From Variovorax sp. UMC13 (GTDB taxonomy: Bacteria; Pseudomonadota; Gammaproteobacteria; Burkholderiales; Burkholderiaceae_C), in NCBI RefSeq assembly GCF_014170375.1, contig NZ_LZZW01000013.1, forward strand, positions 62,001 through 126,000: DNA of 64,000 nucleotides, in the 5' to 3' direction. How positions within the stretch are numbered: the first letter of the stretch is position 1; every line of letters starts with the position of its first letter. The notes below the pieces were generated by a model. That model saw only the letters and a list, made by a program, of their open reading frames with translations, did no database searches and was not told the DNA's origin. Positions 26,922 through 35,867 of the stretch are shown in pieces. The translations under genes were made by a program, and so were the position numbers.

Positions 26922-27977
26922 GTGCCGCTCCTCGGTTCTCCATTGGAATCGTTGTTTTTTGATGCCCTGGCGTCGGGCCGCATGGTCGCGCAAACGACCT
27001 CCTTTTTCTCCGGCTCTGGCGGCCACAGCGCCCTGCAGCCGGCGGGCGCGCAAGCCGAGCGCATCCACGAATTGTGGCAATTGACGCTCTGGATTTGCAT
27101 GGGCGTCTTCGCGGCCATCCTGGTGGTGCTGCTGATCGCGTTGATGCGTGCGCCCCGCAGCGCGACGGACTCGGCGCCGTTGTCGGCGCACGCGATGGGC
27201 GCCGAGCGCCCCGCGCGGCGCTGGGCCACCTGTGCCACCCTCGGTTCCGCGGGCTTGCTGATGGTGCTGCTCGGCATCGACATCTGGACCGACAGGGCGC
27301 TCTCTCGCCTTCCCACTGCCGATGCAGTGCGCATCGAGATGACGGCCCAGCAGTGGTGGTGGGAGGCGCGCTACCTCGACGCGCAGGGCCGGCCTGAATT
27401 TTCGGTCTCCAGCGAACTGCACGTGCCGGTGGGCCGTCCTGTGATCGTCACGCTGAAGAGCGCTGACGTGATCCACACCTTCTGGGTTCCCAGCCTGCAC
27501 GGCAAGAAGGACATGCTGCCCGGGCGCAGCACGCAACTGCTGCTGCGTGCCGACAAGGCGGGCACGTACCGCGGCGAATGCGCGGAATTCTGTGGACTGC
27601 AGCATGCGCTCATGGCCTTCAGCGTGACCGCCGAATCGCCGGCGACCTACGCCCAGTGGCGCGCGGGTCAGAAGTTGCCGGCGGCCGAACCATCGGAGCA
27701 TGATTCGATGCGCGGCCGGTGGCTGTTCCTCTCGTCCAACTGTGCGCAGTGCCACACCGTGCGCGGCACCGAAGCCAGGGGCACCCTGGGGCCCGATCTC
27801 ACGCACGTAGGAAGCCGGTCGCTGCTCGCAGCCGGGACGGTCGTCAACAAGCCGGCTCTGCTCTCCGCTTGGATCGTGGATCCCCAATCCCTCAAGGCAG
27901 GGGCCACCATGCCGCCGAGCAAGCTGCCGCCGGACGATGTCCGCGCGCTGGTCGCCTACCTTGGAAGCCTGCGATGA
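26922..27977 (+). CDS. coxB: Cytochrome c oxidase subunit II with fused cytochrome c domain
   Basis: A GTG start at 26922 is used; there is no canonical signal peptide, so the N-terminus is uncertain. ALQPAGAQAERIHELWQLTL opens the family domain, followed by two membrane helices (about 52-74 and 104-119). The CuA site is intact: His185 (VIHTFW), Cys220, Glu222, Cys224 (GECAEFC), His228 and Met231. A C-terminal class I cytochrome c domain holds C274-x2-CH (NCAQCH) and a distal Met in GATMPPS. This is the caa3-type electron entry subunit in the membrane. The stop overlaps the ctaD start (ATGA). Confidence 0.95.
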   Translation: MPLLGSPLESLFFDALASGRMVAQTTSFFSGSGGHSALQPAGAQAERIHELWQLTLWICMGVFAAILVVLLIALMRAPRSATDSAPLSAHAMGAERPARRWATCATLGSAGLLMVLLGIDIWTDRALSRLPTADAVRIEMTAQQWWWEARYLDAQGRPEFSVSSELHVPVGRPVIVTLKSADVIHTFWVPSLHGKKDMLPGRSTQLLLRADKAGTYRGECAEFCGLQHALMAFSVTAESPATYAQWRAGQKLPAAEPSEHDSMRGRWLFLSSNCAQCHTVRGTEARGTLGPDLTHVGSRSLLAAGTVVNKPALLSAWIVDPQSLKAGATMPPSKLPPDDVRALVAYLGSLR

Positions 27978-29902
27978 GCGCCGCCGGCCCGCCGCTTCTC
28001 GACGGCCCTCACGCCGATGCGCAGGTGCTTGAGGCCTTGCGCGCCACATGGAGCGATCCACCGGGATGGTGCGGGCGCCTGCGCGCGATCGATCACAAGA
28101 CCATTGCGCGCCGCTTCATCGTCGCGACCTTCGTGTTCTTTCTCCTGGGCGGCGTGCTCGCGCTGGCCATGCGGCTGCAGCTCGCGGCTCCCGGGCTGCG
28201 GTTGCTGAGCCCAGGGCTATACAACCAGCTGTTCACCATGCACGGCACCACCATGATGTTTCTCTTCGCCGTACCGGTGATGCAGGCCGTGGCGATGTAC
28301 CTGGTCCCGTTGATGATCGGCGCGCGCAGCGTGGCGTTTCCTCGCATGAATGCCTTCGCCTTCTGGGTGTTCCTGATGGGGGGCTCCTTTCTGTATGCGG
28401 GTTTCGCGCTCGGGTCGGGCCCGGATACCGGCTGGTTCAGTTACGTGCCGCTCGCATCGGCCGACTATGCCCCGGGCAAGGGCGTGGACATCTGGGCGCA
28501 GATGATCACCTTCACGGAGCTGTCCGCGTTGCTGGTGGCCATCGTGCTCATCACCACGATCTTCAAGATGCGCGCGCCAGGCATGACGCTCGGGCGGATG
28601 CCGCTGTTCGTGTGGGCGACGCTGGTCACGCAGTTCATGGTGCTGTTTGCCATGCCATCGGTCATGCTGGGAAGCACGGCGCTGATCCTCGACCGCCTGG
28701 TGGGCACGCATTTCTACAACCCGGCGCGCGGCGGTGACGTGCTGCTTTGGCAGCACCTGTTCTGGTTCTTTGGGCATCCCGAGGTCTATCTGATCTTCAT
28801 TCCGCCCTTGGGATTCATCTCCACCATCGTCTCGACCTTCGCGCGGCGCCCGGTGTTCGGCTACCGCGCCATGGTGCTGGCACTCGTCGCCACCGCGTTC
28901 CTCGCGTTCGGCCTCTGGGTGCACCACATGTTTGCCACCAACCTGCCGGAGGTGGGGAAGGCCTTTTTCACTGCCGCGAGCTTGGCGATCGCAGTGCCGT
29001 CGGCTGTGCAGATCTTCTGCTGGATTGCTACGCTGTGGAATGGACGGCTCGACTTCAAGGCACCGCTGTACTTCGTGCTGGCGTTCTTCGTCATTCTGAT
29101 CGCGGGCGGCATGACCGGTCTGATGCTGGCCTCGGTCTCGCTCGACCTGCAGGTGCACGACACCTATTTCGTGGTGGCGCACCTGCACTACGTGCTGCTC
29201 GGCGGTGCGGTGTTTCCTCTGTTCGGCGCCATCTACTACTGGTTCCCCAAATTCACCGGCCGCATGCTGAGCGAGACGCTCGCACACTGGCATTTCTGGC
29301 TGTTCTTCGTCGGTTTCAACGTAACCTTCTTCCCGATGCACCTGCTGGGTCTGCACGGCATGCCCAGGCGCGTGTGGACCTATTCGCCGGGGCTCGGCTG
29401 GGATGGAATGAACATGACGGCGACGCTGGGTGCATTCACGATTGCGGCGAGCATGGCGGTGTTTCTCGTGAACGTCGCCATGAGCCTGCGTCGCGGGCAA
29501 TGCGCGCCGAATGATCCATGGGGCGCGGGCACGCTGGAATGGCGCACGCCCTCTCCGCCCCCGCCGCACAACTTCGACGCTCTTCCGGTCGTCCACGGCC
29601 GCGACCCGCTGTGGATGGCCCCGAGGCCACCCTTGCACGTCGCGGGCCTCGCGGCCGATGCCAGGGAGGTGCTGGTAACGAGCGCACTCGCCGCGCAGCC
29701 TGAGAGCCGCCCGCTGTTTCCGAAGCCCAGCATCTGGCCATTCCTAGGCGCGCTGGCCACCACGGTGCTCTTCATCGGTTCGGTGTACACGCCGTGGGCC
29801 GTCGCTTGGGGTGCGTTGCCGCTCACCGTCGCGCTGATCGGCTGGTTCTGGCCCGGTCGCCAGGAGACGGAGCAGGCGCTGGCGTTGGAGAACCCGCCAT
29901 GA
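27974..29902 (+). CDS. ctaD: Cytochrome c oxidase subunit I with C-terminal extension
   Basis: A 642-residue haem-copper oxidase subunit. Haem a ligand His90 (TMHGTTMM), CuB ligands His268 and HH317-318, cross-linked Tyr272 (GHPEVY, Glu270) and the haem a/a3 histidines in HLHYV (403-405) are present. Two proton-channel residues are missing: the D-channel Asp is Ser119 (GARSVAFPRMN) and the K-channel Lys is Gln346 (VPSAVQIFCW). After helix 12 an extension adds two more helices near residues 575-625, as in oxidases where part of subunit III is fused to subunit I. It reduces oxygen to water in the inner membrane. Confidence 0.95.
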   Translation: MSAAGPPLLDGPHADAQVLEALRATWSDPPGWCGRLRAIDHKTIARRFIVATFVFFLLGGVLALAMRLQLAAPGLRLLSPGLYNQLFTMHGTTMMFLFAVPVMQAVAMYLVPLMIGARSVAFPRMNAFAFWVFLMGGSFLYAGFALGSGPDTGWFSYVPLASADYAPGKGVDIWAQMITFTELSALLVAIVLITTIFKMRAPGMTLGRMPLFVWATLVTQFMVLFAMPSVMLGSTALILDRLVGTHFYNPARGGDVLLWQHLFWFFGHPEVYLIFIPPLGFISTIVSTFARRPVFGYRAMVLALVATAFLAFGLWVHHMFATNLPEVGKAFFTAASLAIAVPSAVQIFCWIATLWNGRLDFKAPLYFVLAFFVILIAGGMTGLMLASVSLDLQVHDTYFVVAHLHYVLLGGAVFPLFGAIYYWFPKFTGRMLSETLAHWHFWLFFVGFNVTFFPMHLLGLHGMPRRVWTYSPGLGWDGMNMTATLGAFTIAASMAVFLVNVAMSLRRGQCAPNDPWGAGTLEWRTPSPPPPHNFDALPVVHGRDPLWMAPRPPLHVAGLAADAREVLVTSALAAQPESRPLFPKPSIWPFLGALATTVLFIGSVYTPWAVAWGALPLTVALIGWFWPGRQETEQALALENPP

Positions 29903-30513
29903 CGACCACTGGCGAACGCCAATTCGACGCGCTGGACGTGCGCGGGCTGACGAGCTATGCCTTCGGCCAGCGCAGCTTGATGTGGTGGGGCACCATGGGC
30001 TTGATGCTGATCGAGGGCACGGTCTTCGCGATCGGCGTGATGATGTACTTCTACCTGCGCGGCGTCGCATCGGTCTGGCCGCTCGATGCGGCACCTCCTG
30101 CGCTGCGTTGGGGCACGCTCAACACCGCCATCCTCCTGCTAAGTCTTTGGCCCAACCAGATGGCAAAGCGTGCCGCGGAGCAGAGGGACCGCGTCCGCAC
30201 CCGCCTCTGGCTGACCGCGTGCGTGCTCTTCGCGGTCGCCTTTCTGGGCGTGCGTGCACTTGAATTCACGGCGCTCAATGTCAGCTGGCATGTCAACGCC
30301 TATGGCTCGGTGGTATGGCTGCTGCTTGGACTGCACACCACGCACCTCCTCACGGACACCATCGATACGGCGGTCTTGGCGACGCTGCTTTTTACCGGAC
30401 CCTTCGAGGGCAAGCGCTTTGTCGATGTGAGCGAGAACGCGCTGTACTGGTATTTCGTGGTGGCAAGCTGGCTGCCCATCTACGCAGTCCTCTATCTGGC
30501 GCCGCGGGCGTGA
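29899..30513 (+). CDS. ctaE: Cytochrome c oxidase subunit III, five-helix form
   Basis: A 204-residue membrane protein with LMWWGTMGLMLIEGTVFAI, FLGVRALEFTAL, VVWLLLGLHTTHLLTDTIDT and a C-terminal NALYWYFVVASWLPIYAVLY, the subunit III family pattern. It has about five membrane helices; the two N-terminal helices of the seven-helix form seem to be provided by the ctaD extension. ATGA overlap with ctaD. Confidence 0.92.
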   Translation: MTTTGERQFDALDVRGLTSYAFGQRSLMWWGTMGLMLIEGTVFAIGVMMYFYLRGVASVWPLDAAPPALRWGTLNTAILLLSLWPNQMAKRAAEQRDRVRTRLWLTACVLFAVAFLGVRALEFTALNVSWHVNAYGSVVWLLLGLHTTHLLTDTIDTAVLATLLFTGPFEGKRFVDVSENALYWYFVVASWLPIYAVLYLAPRA

Positions 30514-30522
30514 GCGACGATC

Positions 30523-31491
30523 ATGCAGACGCCTGTCTTCGTCCTGCGGCGTCGGCTCCTTCATGGGGCGACGCGCCGCGTTGCGTACGCGGTGCGGCTG
30601 ACCATGTCGGGGGCCGCGCTGACGCTGTCCGGCATCGCGTGTGCGCACGTGATCGATCCCTCCGCCTCGCCCGCCGCCTGGCTGCAGTGGAGCTTGGACC
30701 CCTTTGTGCTCTGTGTCCTCGCGATCGGCCTGGTGCTCTACGCGCTCGGCTACCGTCAACTTCGGTCTCGCTCGCATGCCAGGTCGCGCGTACAGCGCGA
30801 GCGGCAGGGCATGGCCTTCGCGGGAGGCTGGGTCCTGCTGCTGATTGCGCTTGTCTCCCCGCTGGACGGGCTCGGTGCGGCACTGTTCTCGGCGCACATG
30901 GTTCAGCACGAGCTGCTGATGATCGTGGCGGCGCCACTGCTCGTGCTGGGGCGACCGCTCGGCATCTGGGTTTGGGCGCTGCCGTCTAGCTGGCGAAAAA
31001 GTGTCGGCGGCGTCGTGCGCTGGCCACCCCTGAGGGCCGTCTGGAAAGGCGCCACCGCCCCCGCGGGTGCGTGGCTGTTGCATGCGGCGGCGCTCTGGCT
31101 GTGGCACATACCGGTGCTCTTCCAGTCCGCACTGCTGCACCCGTGGGTGCACACCTTGCAGCACACGAGTTTCTTGGGCAGTGCATTGCTCTTCTGGTGG
31201 ACCATTTTCCGGCACCCGGGCGGGGCGGCAATGTTGTCGTTGTTCACCACCATGGTTCACACCGGCGCCCTGGGCGCACTGCTCACACTGGCGCCCGGGC
31301 TCTGGTACCCGCTCTATGTCGAGTCTTCGGCGGCACTCGGCTTCGACGCGCTGCAGGACCAGCAGATGGGTGGCTTGGTGATGTGGGTTCCCGGCGGCAT
31401 CGCCTATCTGGCAAGCGCGCTGGTCATCGCGGCGCGCTGGCTCGACGATCGCCGTTCGGCCGCTGCCTTGTCCGCGCCCGAGGCGCCATGA
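30523..31491 (+). CDS. ctaG: CtaG-type (caa3) cytochrome oxidase assembly protein
   Basis: A 322-residue polytopic membrane protein: WLQWSLDPFVLCVLAIGLVL, AFAGGWVLLLIALVSPLDGL, SAHMVQHELLMIVAAPLLVL, AALWLWHIPVLFQSAL, TLQHTSFLGSALLFWW and MGGLVMWVPGGIAYL. The histidine pattern HMVQHE, LWHIP and LQH is typical of the CtaG_BaSubt-like family that supports CuA/caa3 oxidase assembly. Its stop overlaps the cytochrome gene start (ATGA). Confidence 0.92.
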   Translation: MQTPVFVLRRRLLHGATRRVAYAVRLTMSGAALTLSGIACAHVIDPSASPAAWLQWSLDPFVLCVLAIGLVLYALGYRQLRSRSHARSRVQRERQGMAFAGGWVLLLIALVSPLDGLGAALFSAHMVQHELLMIVAAPLLVLGRPLGIWVWALPSSWRKSVGGVVRWPPLRAVWKGATAPAGAWLLHAAALWLWHIPVLFQSALLHPWVHTLQHTSFLGSALLFWWTIFRHPGGAAMLSLFTTMVHTGALGALLTLAPGLWYPLYVESSAALGFDALQDQQMGGLVMWVPGGIAYLASALVIAARWLDDRRSAAALSAPEAP

Positions 31492-32777
31492 AGACGCTTC
31501 GTACCCGTACCTGGATGGCAGCGCTTGCAAGCTGCCTCCTTGTCATGGCGGCAAGGGCACAGCCCAGTGCCGTGCCGGTCGTCGGCTCGCTCGCGCGCGG
31601 CGAATACCTGGCGCGCATTGGCGGGTGCGCCAACTGCCACACCATGCCGCGCGACGGCATCCCGTTTGCTGGCGGACGGCCGATGTCCACCCCGCTCGGG
31701 GCCATCGTCAGCACGAACATCACGCCTGACCCGGTGCACGGCATCGGACGCTACAGCTTCGACGAATTCAGGCGCGTCATGCACGAGGGTACGGCGCCAG
31801 GCCAGAAGCACCTCTACCCGGCCATGCCCTACGGCGCCTATACGAAGGCCGCCGACGAGGACCTTCGGGCACTGTTCGACTACCTGATGCGCGGCGTCTC
31901 GCCGTCCGACTACACCCCGCCCCCGACCCGTCTGCCTTTTCCCTTCAATCAGCGTTGGGCGCTGCCCATCTGGAAGGCCGCGTTCCTGCCGTCGGGCCGC
32001 TACGTCGCGAAGGCCGACAGGGACGCCGAATGGAATCGCGGCGCATACCTGGTGCAGTCTTTCGGCCATTGCGGCGCATGCCATACGCCGCGCGGCTTAG
32101 CCTACCAAGAGCGCGGCCACGACGAGTCGTCCCGAAGCTTTTTGACCGGCATGGTCAACGACAACTGGTACGCGACGAACCTCACGGGAACACAGGGGGC
32201 AGGGCTTGGGCGCCTGGATGCCGAATCGATTGCGCGCTTCCTCCGCACAGGCCATGCCGAAGGCAACGTCGCCTTCGGCTCGATGGCGGAGGAGGTGGCG
32301 CAAAGCACCCAGTACCTTACGGAGGCCGACGCGTGGGCGGTCGCGAAGTACCTGAAGACCCTGCCGGCGCAACGCAATGAAGGAGTCTACGCCCCCGAAC
32401 GGGCGGAGGCGCCAGGACCGCGAAAGGGCGGTCGCACCGGTGACGTGGAGTCGGTCGGCACCCGCGTCTACCGGTCTTTCTGCTCGCAGTGCCACCGTTC
32501 CGATGGCAAGGGCCTTGAGGACACGTTTCCGCGCCTGGCCGGAAATGCCTCGGTCTTGAGCGACGACGCCACCTCACTGATCCGCCTCGTCGTGCAGGGC
32601 GGAACCGGCCCACGAACAGCGAACGGCCCGGAGCCTCAGCAGATGCCCGGTTTCAATGCCACTCTGACCGATGTTCAGATAGCGCAGGTGCTCACCTATG
32701 TACGCCAGTCGTGGGGCAACGCGGCCCGGCCAGTCACCACCAATGACGTCACCGAGCTCAAGCGCAAGCTCAACTGA
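31488..32777 (+). CDS. Triheme cytochrome c (alcohol dehydrogenase subunit-type)
   Basis: A signal peptide (MAALASCLLVMAARA) is followed by three C-x2-CH haem sites: CANCH near residue 47, CGACH near 196 and CSQCH near 332. Between them are PYGAYTKAADEDLRALFDYL and LPFPFNQRWALPIWKAAF, the pattern of AdhB/GdhC-like periplasmic cytochromes that accept electrons from membrane dehydrogenases. As the last gene of the oxidase operon it likely passes electrons from a periplasmic dehydrogenase to CoxB. The sugar dehydrogenase at the window start is one imaginable donor, but that is speculation. Confidence 0.92.
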   Translation: MKTLRTRTWMAALASCLLVMAARAQPSAVPVVGSLARGEYLARIGGCANCHTMPRDGIPFAGGRPMSTPLGAIVSTNITPDPVHGIGRYSFDEFRRVMHEGTAPGQKHLYPAMPYGAYTKAADEDLRALFDYLMRGVSPSDYTPPPTRLPFPFNQRWALPIWKAAFLPSGRYVAKADRDAEWNRGAYLVQSFGHCGACHTPRGLAYQERGHDESSRSFLTGMVNDNWYATNLTGTQGAGLGRLDAESIARFLRTGHAEGNVAFGSMAEEVAQSTQYLTEADAWAVAKYLKTLPAQRNEGVYAPERAEAPGPRKGGRTGDVESVGTRVYRSFCSQCHRSDGKGLEDTFPRLAGNASVLSDDATSLIRLVVQGGTGPRTANGPEPQQMPGFNATLTDVQIAQVLTYVRQSWGNAARPVTTNDVTELKRKLN

Positions 32778-33160
32778 AGACCGGCCCCTCCAGGGCGGCG
32801 GAACTGACGTGATCTTGGGTCGCGTCATGCCAGTGAGGTCGTGCTTGTAGCACGCGCCGGCCTGCACGTAGCACTGTCTCGAACGCAGCTGCCGCGGACG
32901 ACCCTCCACGCTGTGGCCCATGAGCGGCTGCGATCCGGCCCTGCGAAATCCGCGTGCCTACGGCACCAGACGGCAGTGCCGGGCGCTTCCTTACCCCGCC
33001 TGAGAGGCGCCTGTCACCGGCGGCCAACGGTCAGCAGGCCATCGAGCCTGGCCTGCGCCGAAGCGCCTGGAAGAGGGGAGAGAAGTGGGGGCGGCGGCAA
33101 CACATAGAGGACACGTCAGCCTTTGCTGACCTACACAGGACGTTCAAACTCACGCGGAGA
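32778..33160. other. Intergenic stretch
   Basis: No supported gene or terminator was seen between the oxidase operon and the receiver-domain gene. Confidence 0.4.
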
Positions 33161-33571
33161 ATGAATGGACATGGCAACTTCGATCCCATGGCGTTACAGA
33201 TCTACCTTATTGAGGATGACGTCCGGCTTCGGGCTTCCATCGTTGACGCCATCAGCTCGATTTGCGGTGCTGTTGTCATCGGAACGGCGGAGACAGAAGA
33301 TCAAGCCGTCGCATGGCTCAACGCCCACCACGGCTTCTGGCGTCTGGCAGTGCTGGACCTCTTCCTCAAACCCGGCACCGGTTTCGGTGTTCTTCAGCGA
33401 CTCATTCCTCGGGACGCCACCGAACAGGTCATCGTTCTCACGAACTCTGCGACGCTAGAAAACCGCAATCGTTGTCTGGCGCTAGGTGCCCTCGCGGTGT
33501 ACGACAAGACGGTGCAGTTGGGAGATTTCTTGGACCATTGTGTGCGCCATCACCAGCAGACGCCGATTTGA
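33161..33571 (+). CDS. Stand-alone response-regulator receiver domain
   Basis: A 136-residue receiver: acidic pair in YLIEDDVRLRASI, phosphoacceptor Asp in LAVLDLFLKPGTGFGVL, Thr/Ser in VIVLTNSA and Lys in VYDKT. The ATG at 33161 directly follows GGAGA, rather close, so the internal ATG at 33188 remains possible. There is no output domain. Similar short receivers act in phosphorelays or bind partners; no kinase gene is adjacent. Confidence 0.85.
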   Translation: MNGHGNFDPMALQIYLIEDDVRLRASIVDAISSICGAVVIGTAETEDQAVAWLNAHHGFWRLAVLDLFLKPGTGFGVLQRLIPRDATEQVIVLTNSATLENRNRCLALGALAVYDKTVQLGDFLDHCVRHHQQTPI

Positions 33572-33621
33572 GAGAACAGCCAGAGACACGGCTCGGTCGT
33601 GGCAAAGAGATAGCGTGTCCA

Positions 33622-33711
33622 CCCAGCCCAGCCCAGCCCAGCCCAGCCAACTCGGCCAGCTCGGCCAGCTCGGCCAGCTCGGCCAGCTCGGCCAGCTCGG
33701 CCAGCTCGGAC
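33622..33711. repeat. Two abutting short tandem repeats
   Basis: CCCAG-type pentamers (about 33622-33648) run into six perfect copies of the nonamer CTCGGCCAG (33651-33704) and a partial seventh. Read in one frame the nonamer would encode LGQ repeats, but the frame has no start signal. Non-coding between the receiver gene and the end of the AsmA gene. Confidence 0.9.
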
Positions 33712-33845
33712 CGGGCTCACTTTGCGTACGCGCCTGAGACGGCTCAGATTATTGAGCAAGGGGACATCAAGCCCGCTCAATTGGAAAGTCTTTGACGACC
33801 TTGTAGCGTTTGATGTAGACGCTTGGACCGTCAGCGAAGATGGCG

Positions 33846-35867
33846 CTATCTGTTCGTTTGAGAAGATTGCGCTCGAGAGGCAGCTTCGCGTTTCACTTTT
33901 CCGCAATCCGTCGAAACGCCAGGGCCCGTCTCAATGAGCGGGAGAAGTGCAGCGACAGGGGCTGTGAGAGCCAGGGCAATCGCGCCTCCTGCGCGCGCGA
34001 GTAGGGGCCCCTTTTCAATTTGAAATTCGGGGTTCTTGAATGTGCCTGTGAAGCGCACGGGCGTACGAAGGGACAAGATGGCGGGCCTTTTAGGCTTGGG
34101 CTCGACCAGAACGTCAAAGCGTTCACTGGCGAGTTCGAACGAACCCGCGCCGACGATCTGAGTGTCTTCAGTGTCCACAACCATCAGGGTGGAGCGTCCT
34201 TGCCCCTTGGCTATATTGAACATGACACCGCCGCAATTGACGGCGATCGTCTTGTCGCCTGATAGCAAAAGCTGGACCACCTTGCCGCCGTTCAGGCCGC
34301 TCACCGCGTCGGCCAAGTTGGAAATTCGCCCCTCGGCCACGGCGAGCTGCAGATTCCCATCTGCCTTGGCCGCTGCATCTGCGATGGAGTTGCCACGGCC
34401 TTGAAGCCTGAGAGCACCCTCGATCTGACCAGCGCCTTGGGCGATCTTTTCCTGCTTCGGCAAAAGCTTGGAGATCTGGATCTGTTTGAAAGCCACCTGC
34501 ACGTCAGTGTTGATGGTGGGTTGGCGGGCGTCTAGCCTGACGCGTGAGGCAATCGTGCCACCTGCAAAGCCAAAGTCAAGTCGGGACAGGTCAAGCACTG
34601 CATCCTTCAGCCGAAGAGATGCACTGAGGCTCTCAAGCGGCAAGGCATCGGGCACTTCGAGCCGGGCAGCATCAAGAGTGACTTCGGCATCGATCTTTCC
34701 CAGGCGGCTGCCATCAAACTTGCCTGCCGGAAGGACGTGGTTCGGATCGGCGGCTTGATCCGCTGCCTTGGCGGATTCACGGCGGTTCGTCGACGCCTGA
34801 GAGGCTGCGGGCTTGCCGCCCGAGTCCTTGGTCTGCACGCCGACGAGCGGACCGAGGTCCGCGAGCTTGAGCAGCTTGCTGTGAAGTTCAGCTGTGAGAA
34901 GCGGCCGAGGTTCCCGCTCGATGTATGCCCCCTTGCCGTAAACGTCGGTCGCGCCGATCTTCCCCTGCAGGTCGTCGATCGAATAGCGAGTGCCTTTGAG
35001 GACCAGATGACCTCGGAGGCTGTAAGGAGGTGAAGCGGGCAGGGGGAGCAGAAGGAAGGGATACAAGTTGGCCAAGGTCTGGCCTTCAATGCGCAGTTGC
35101 GTGTCGATACCGGAGATGTCGGCTGCGTCGGCAAGGGTTCCCTCGACGCGGATCCGTGTGGTACCCGCCTTGAGCTCGCCTTTGATCGGAAAGGGCACGC
35201 CAGACTCTTGGAAGCTGAGCACCTCACCGGTCAATGCCGTGCCGGAGAAACCTGCATCGTGGTACTTGCCGGAGAACGCGTAACGCGTGGCGTAGCGGTT
35301 GTTGCTCGGCGCGGCGTCGGCGTCCTTCACCCTTTCCTGCAGAGCGGGATCGAAGGTGCTCGCGATGACTTCGAGGCTGAATGGCTCGCCATGATCGAAA
35401 TACCTCAGCCGACCCCGGTCCACGGACAGGGTACTGATGCGAAGCTTGCTTGGGGAAGAGCTCTCCGATGGCTCGGCTAGCACCCAGTTCCTTCGCTCAT
35501 CCTCGAGTTTCTCGAGCACCAGGTCTGGCTTGGTGAGCGCCACTCGAGGGATGAGGATCTTGTCGGGAAGGTCCCGCAGCGAGATGGAGAACTCAACCGT
35601 CTCGACACGCGCCATCGCCTCTTCTTTGGACCATTTGGCGTTGCTGAAATACACGTTCCTCATCCGCACTGTCGGCGTGAAGCCGAGGCGCACGTGCAGG
35701 TCGTCCATCTTGAACGTTCGCTGCGTCTTCTGGGAAATGTATCGCTCGACGGGCGCGCGCACCCAATTCCAGTCAAACAAGACGACCAGGATGACCAGAA
35801 AAAACACGAAAACGCCGAGCCCTGCGAACACGGGATGCCGGCGCGCGTGGTGCACAAGTGAACTCAT
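33846..35867 (-). CDS. AsmA-family protein
   Basis: A 673-residue protein with one N-terminal membrane helix (FAGLGVFVFFLVILVVLF, about 14-31) and a long beta-rich periplasmic part. VEFSISLRDLPDKILIPRV, LSVDRGRLRYFDHGEPFSL, GTRIRVEGTLAD and the C-terminal SDLADAVSGLNGGK-like and VDTEDTQIVGAGSFELASE segments fit the AsmA/DUF748 group of bridge-like proteins proposed to move phospholipids to the outer membrane. It is a single-gene unit. The low-complexity KPAASQASTNRRESAKAADQ linker around residue 355 is unusual. Confidence 0.88.
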   Translation of the reverse strand: MSSLVHHARRHPVFAGLGVFVFFLVILVVLFDWNWVRAPVERYISQKTQRTFKMDDLHVRLGFTPTVRMRNVYFSNAKWSKEEAMARVETVEFSISLRDLPDKILIPRVALTKPDLVLEKLEDERRNWVLAEPSESSSPSKLRISTLSVDRGRLRYFDHGEPFSLEVIASTFDPALQERVKDADAAPSNNRYATRYAFSGKYHDAGFSGTALTGEVLSFQESGVPFPIKGELKAGTTRIRVEGTLADAADISGIDTQLRIEGQTLANLYPFLLLPLPASPPYSLRGHLVLKGTRYSIDDLQGKIGATDVYGKGAYIEREPRPLLTAELHSKLLKLADLGPLVGVQTKDSGGKPAASQASTNRRESAKAADQAADPNHVLPAGKFDGSRLGKIDAEVTLDAARLEVPDALPLESLSASLRLKDAVLDLSRLDFGFAGGTIASRVRLDARQPTINTDVQVAFKQIQISKLLPKQEKIAQGAGQIEGALRLQGRGNSIADAAAKADGNLQLAVAEGRISNLADAVSGLNGGKVVQLLLSGDKTIAVNCGGVMFNIAKGQGRSTLMVVDTEDTQIVGAGSFELASERFDVLVEPKPKRPAILSLRTPVRFTGTFKNPEFQIEKGPLLARAGGAIALALTAPVAALLPLIETGPGVSTDCGKVKREAASRAQSSQTNR

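Noticed and set aside
28217..29638. Long minus-strand open frame of 473 codons inside ctaD
   Set aside because: Antisense shadow of a clear oxidase gene; composition is Arg/His/Gln-rich with no domain and no ribosome site.
30139..31530. Long minus-strand frame across ctaE and ctaG
   Set aside because: Shadow frame of GC-rich membrane protein genes; the plus-strand genes have full family motifs.
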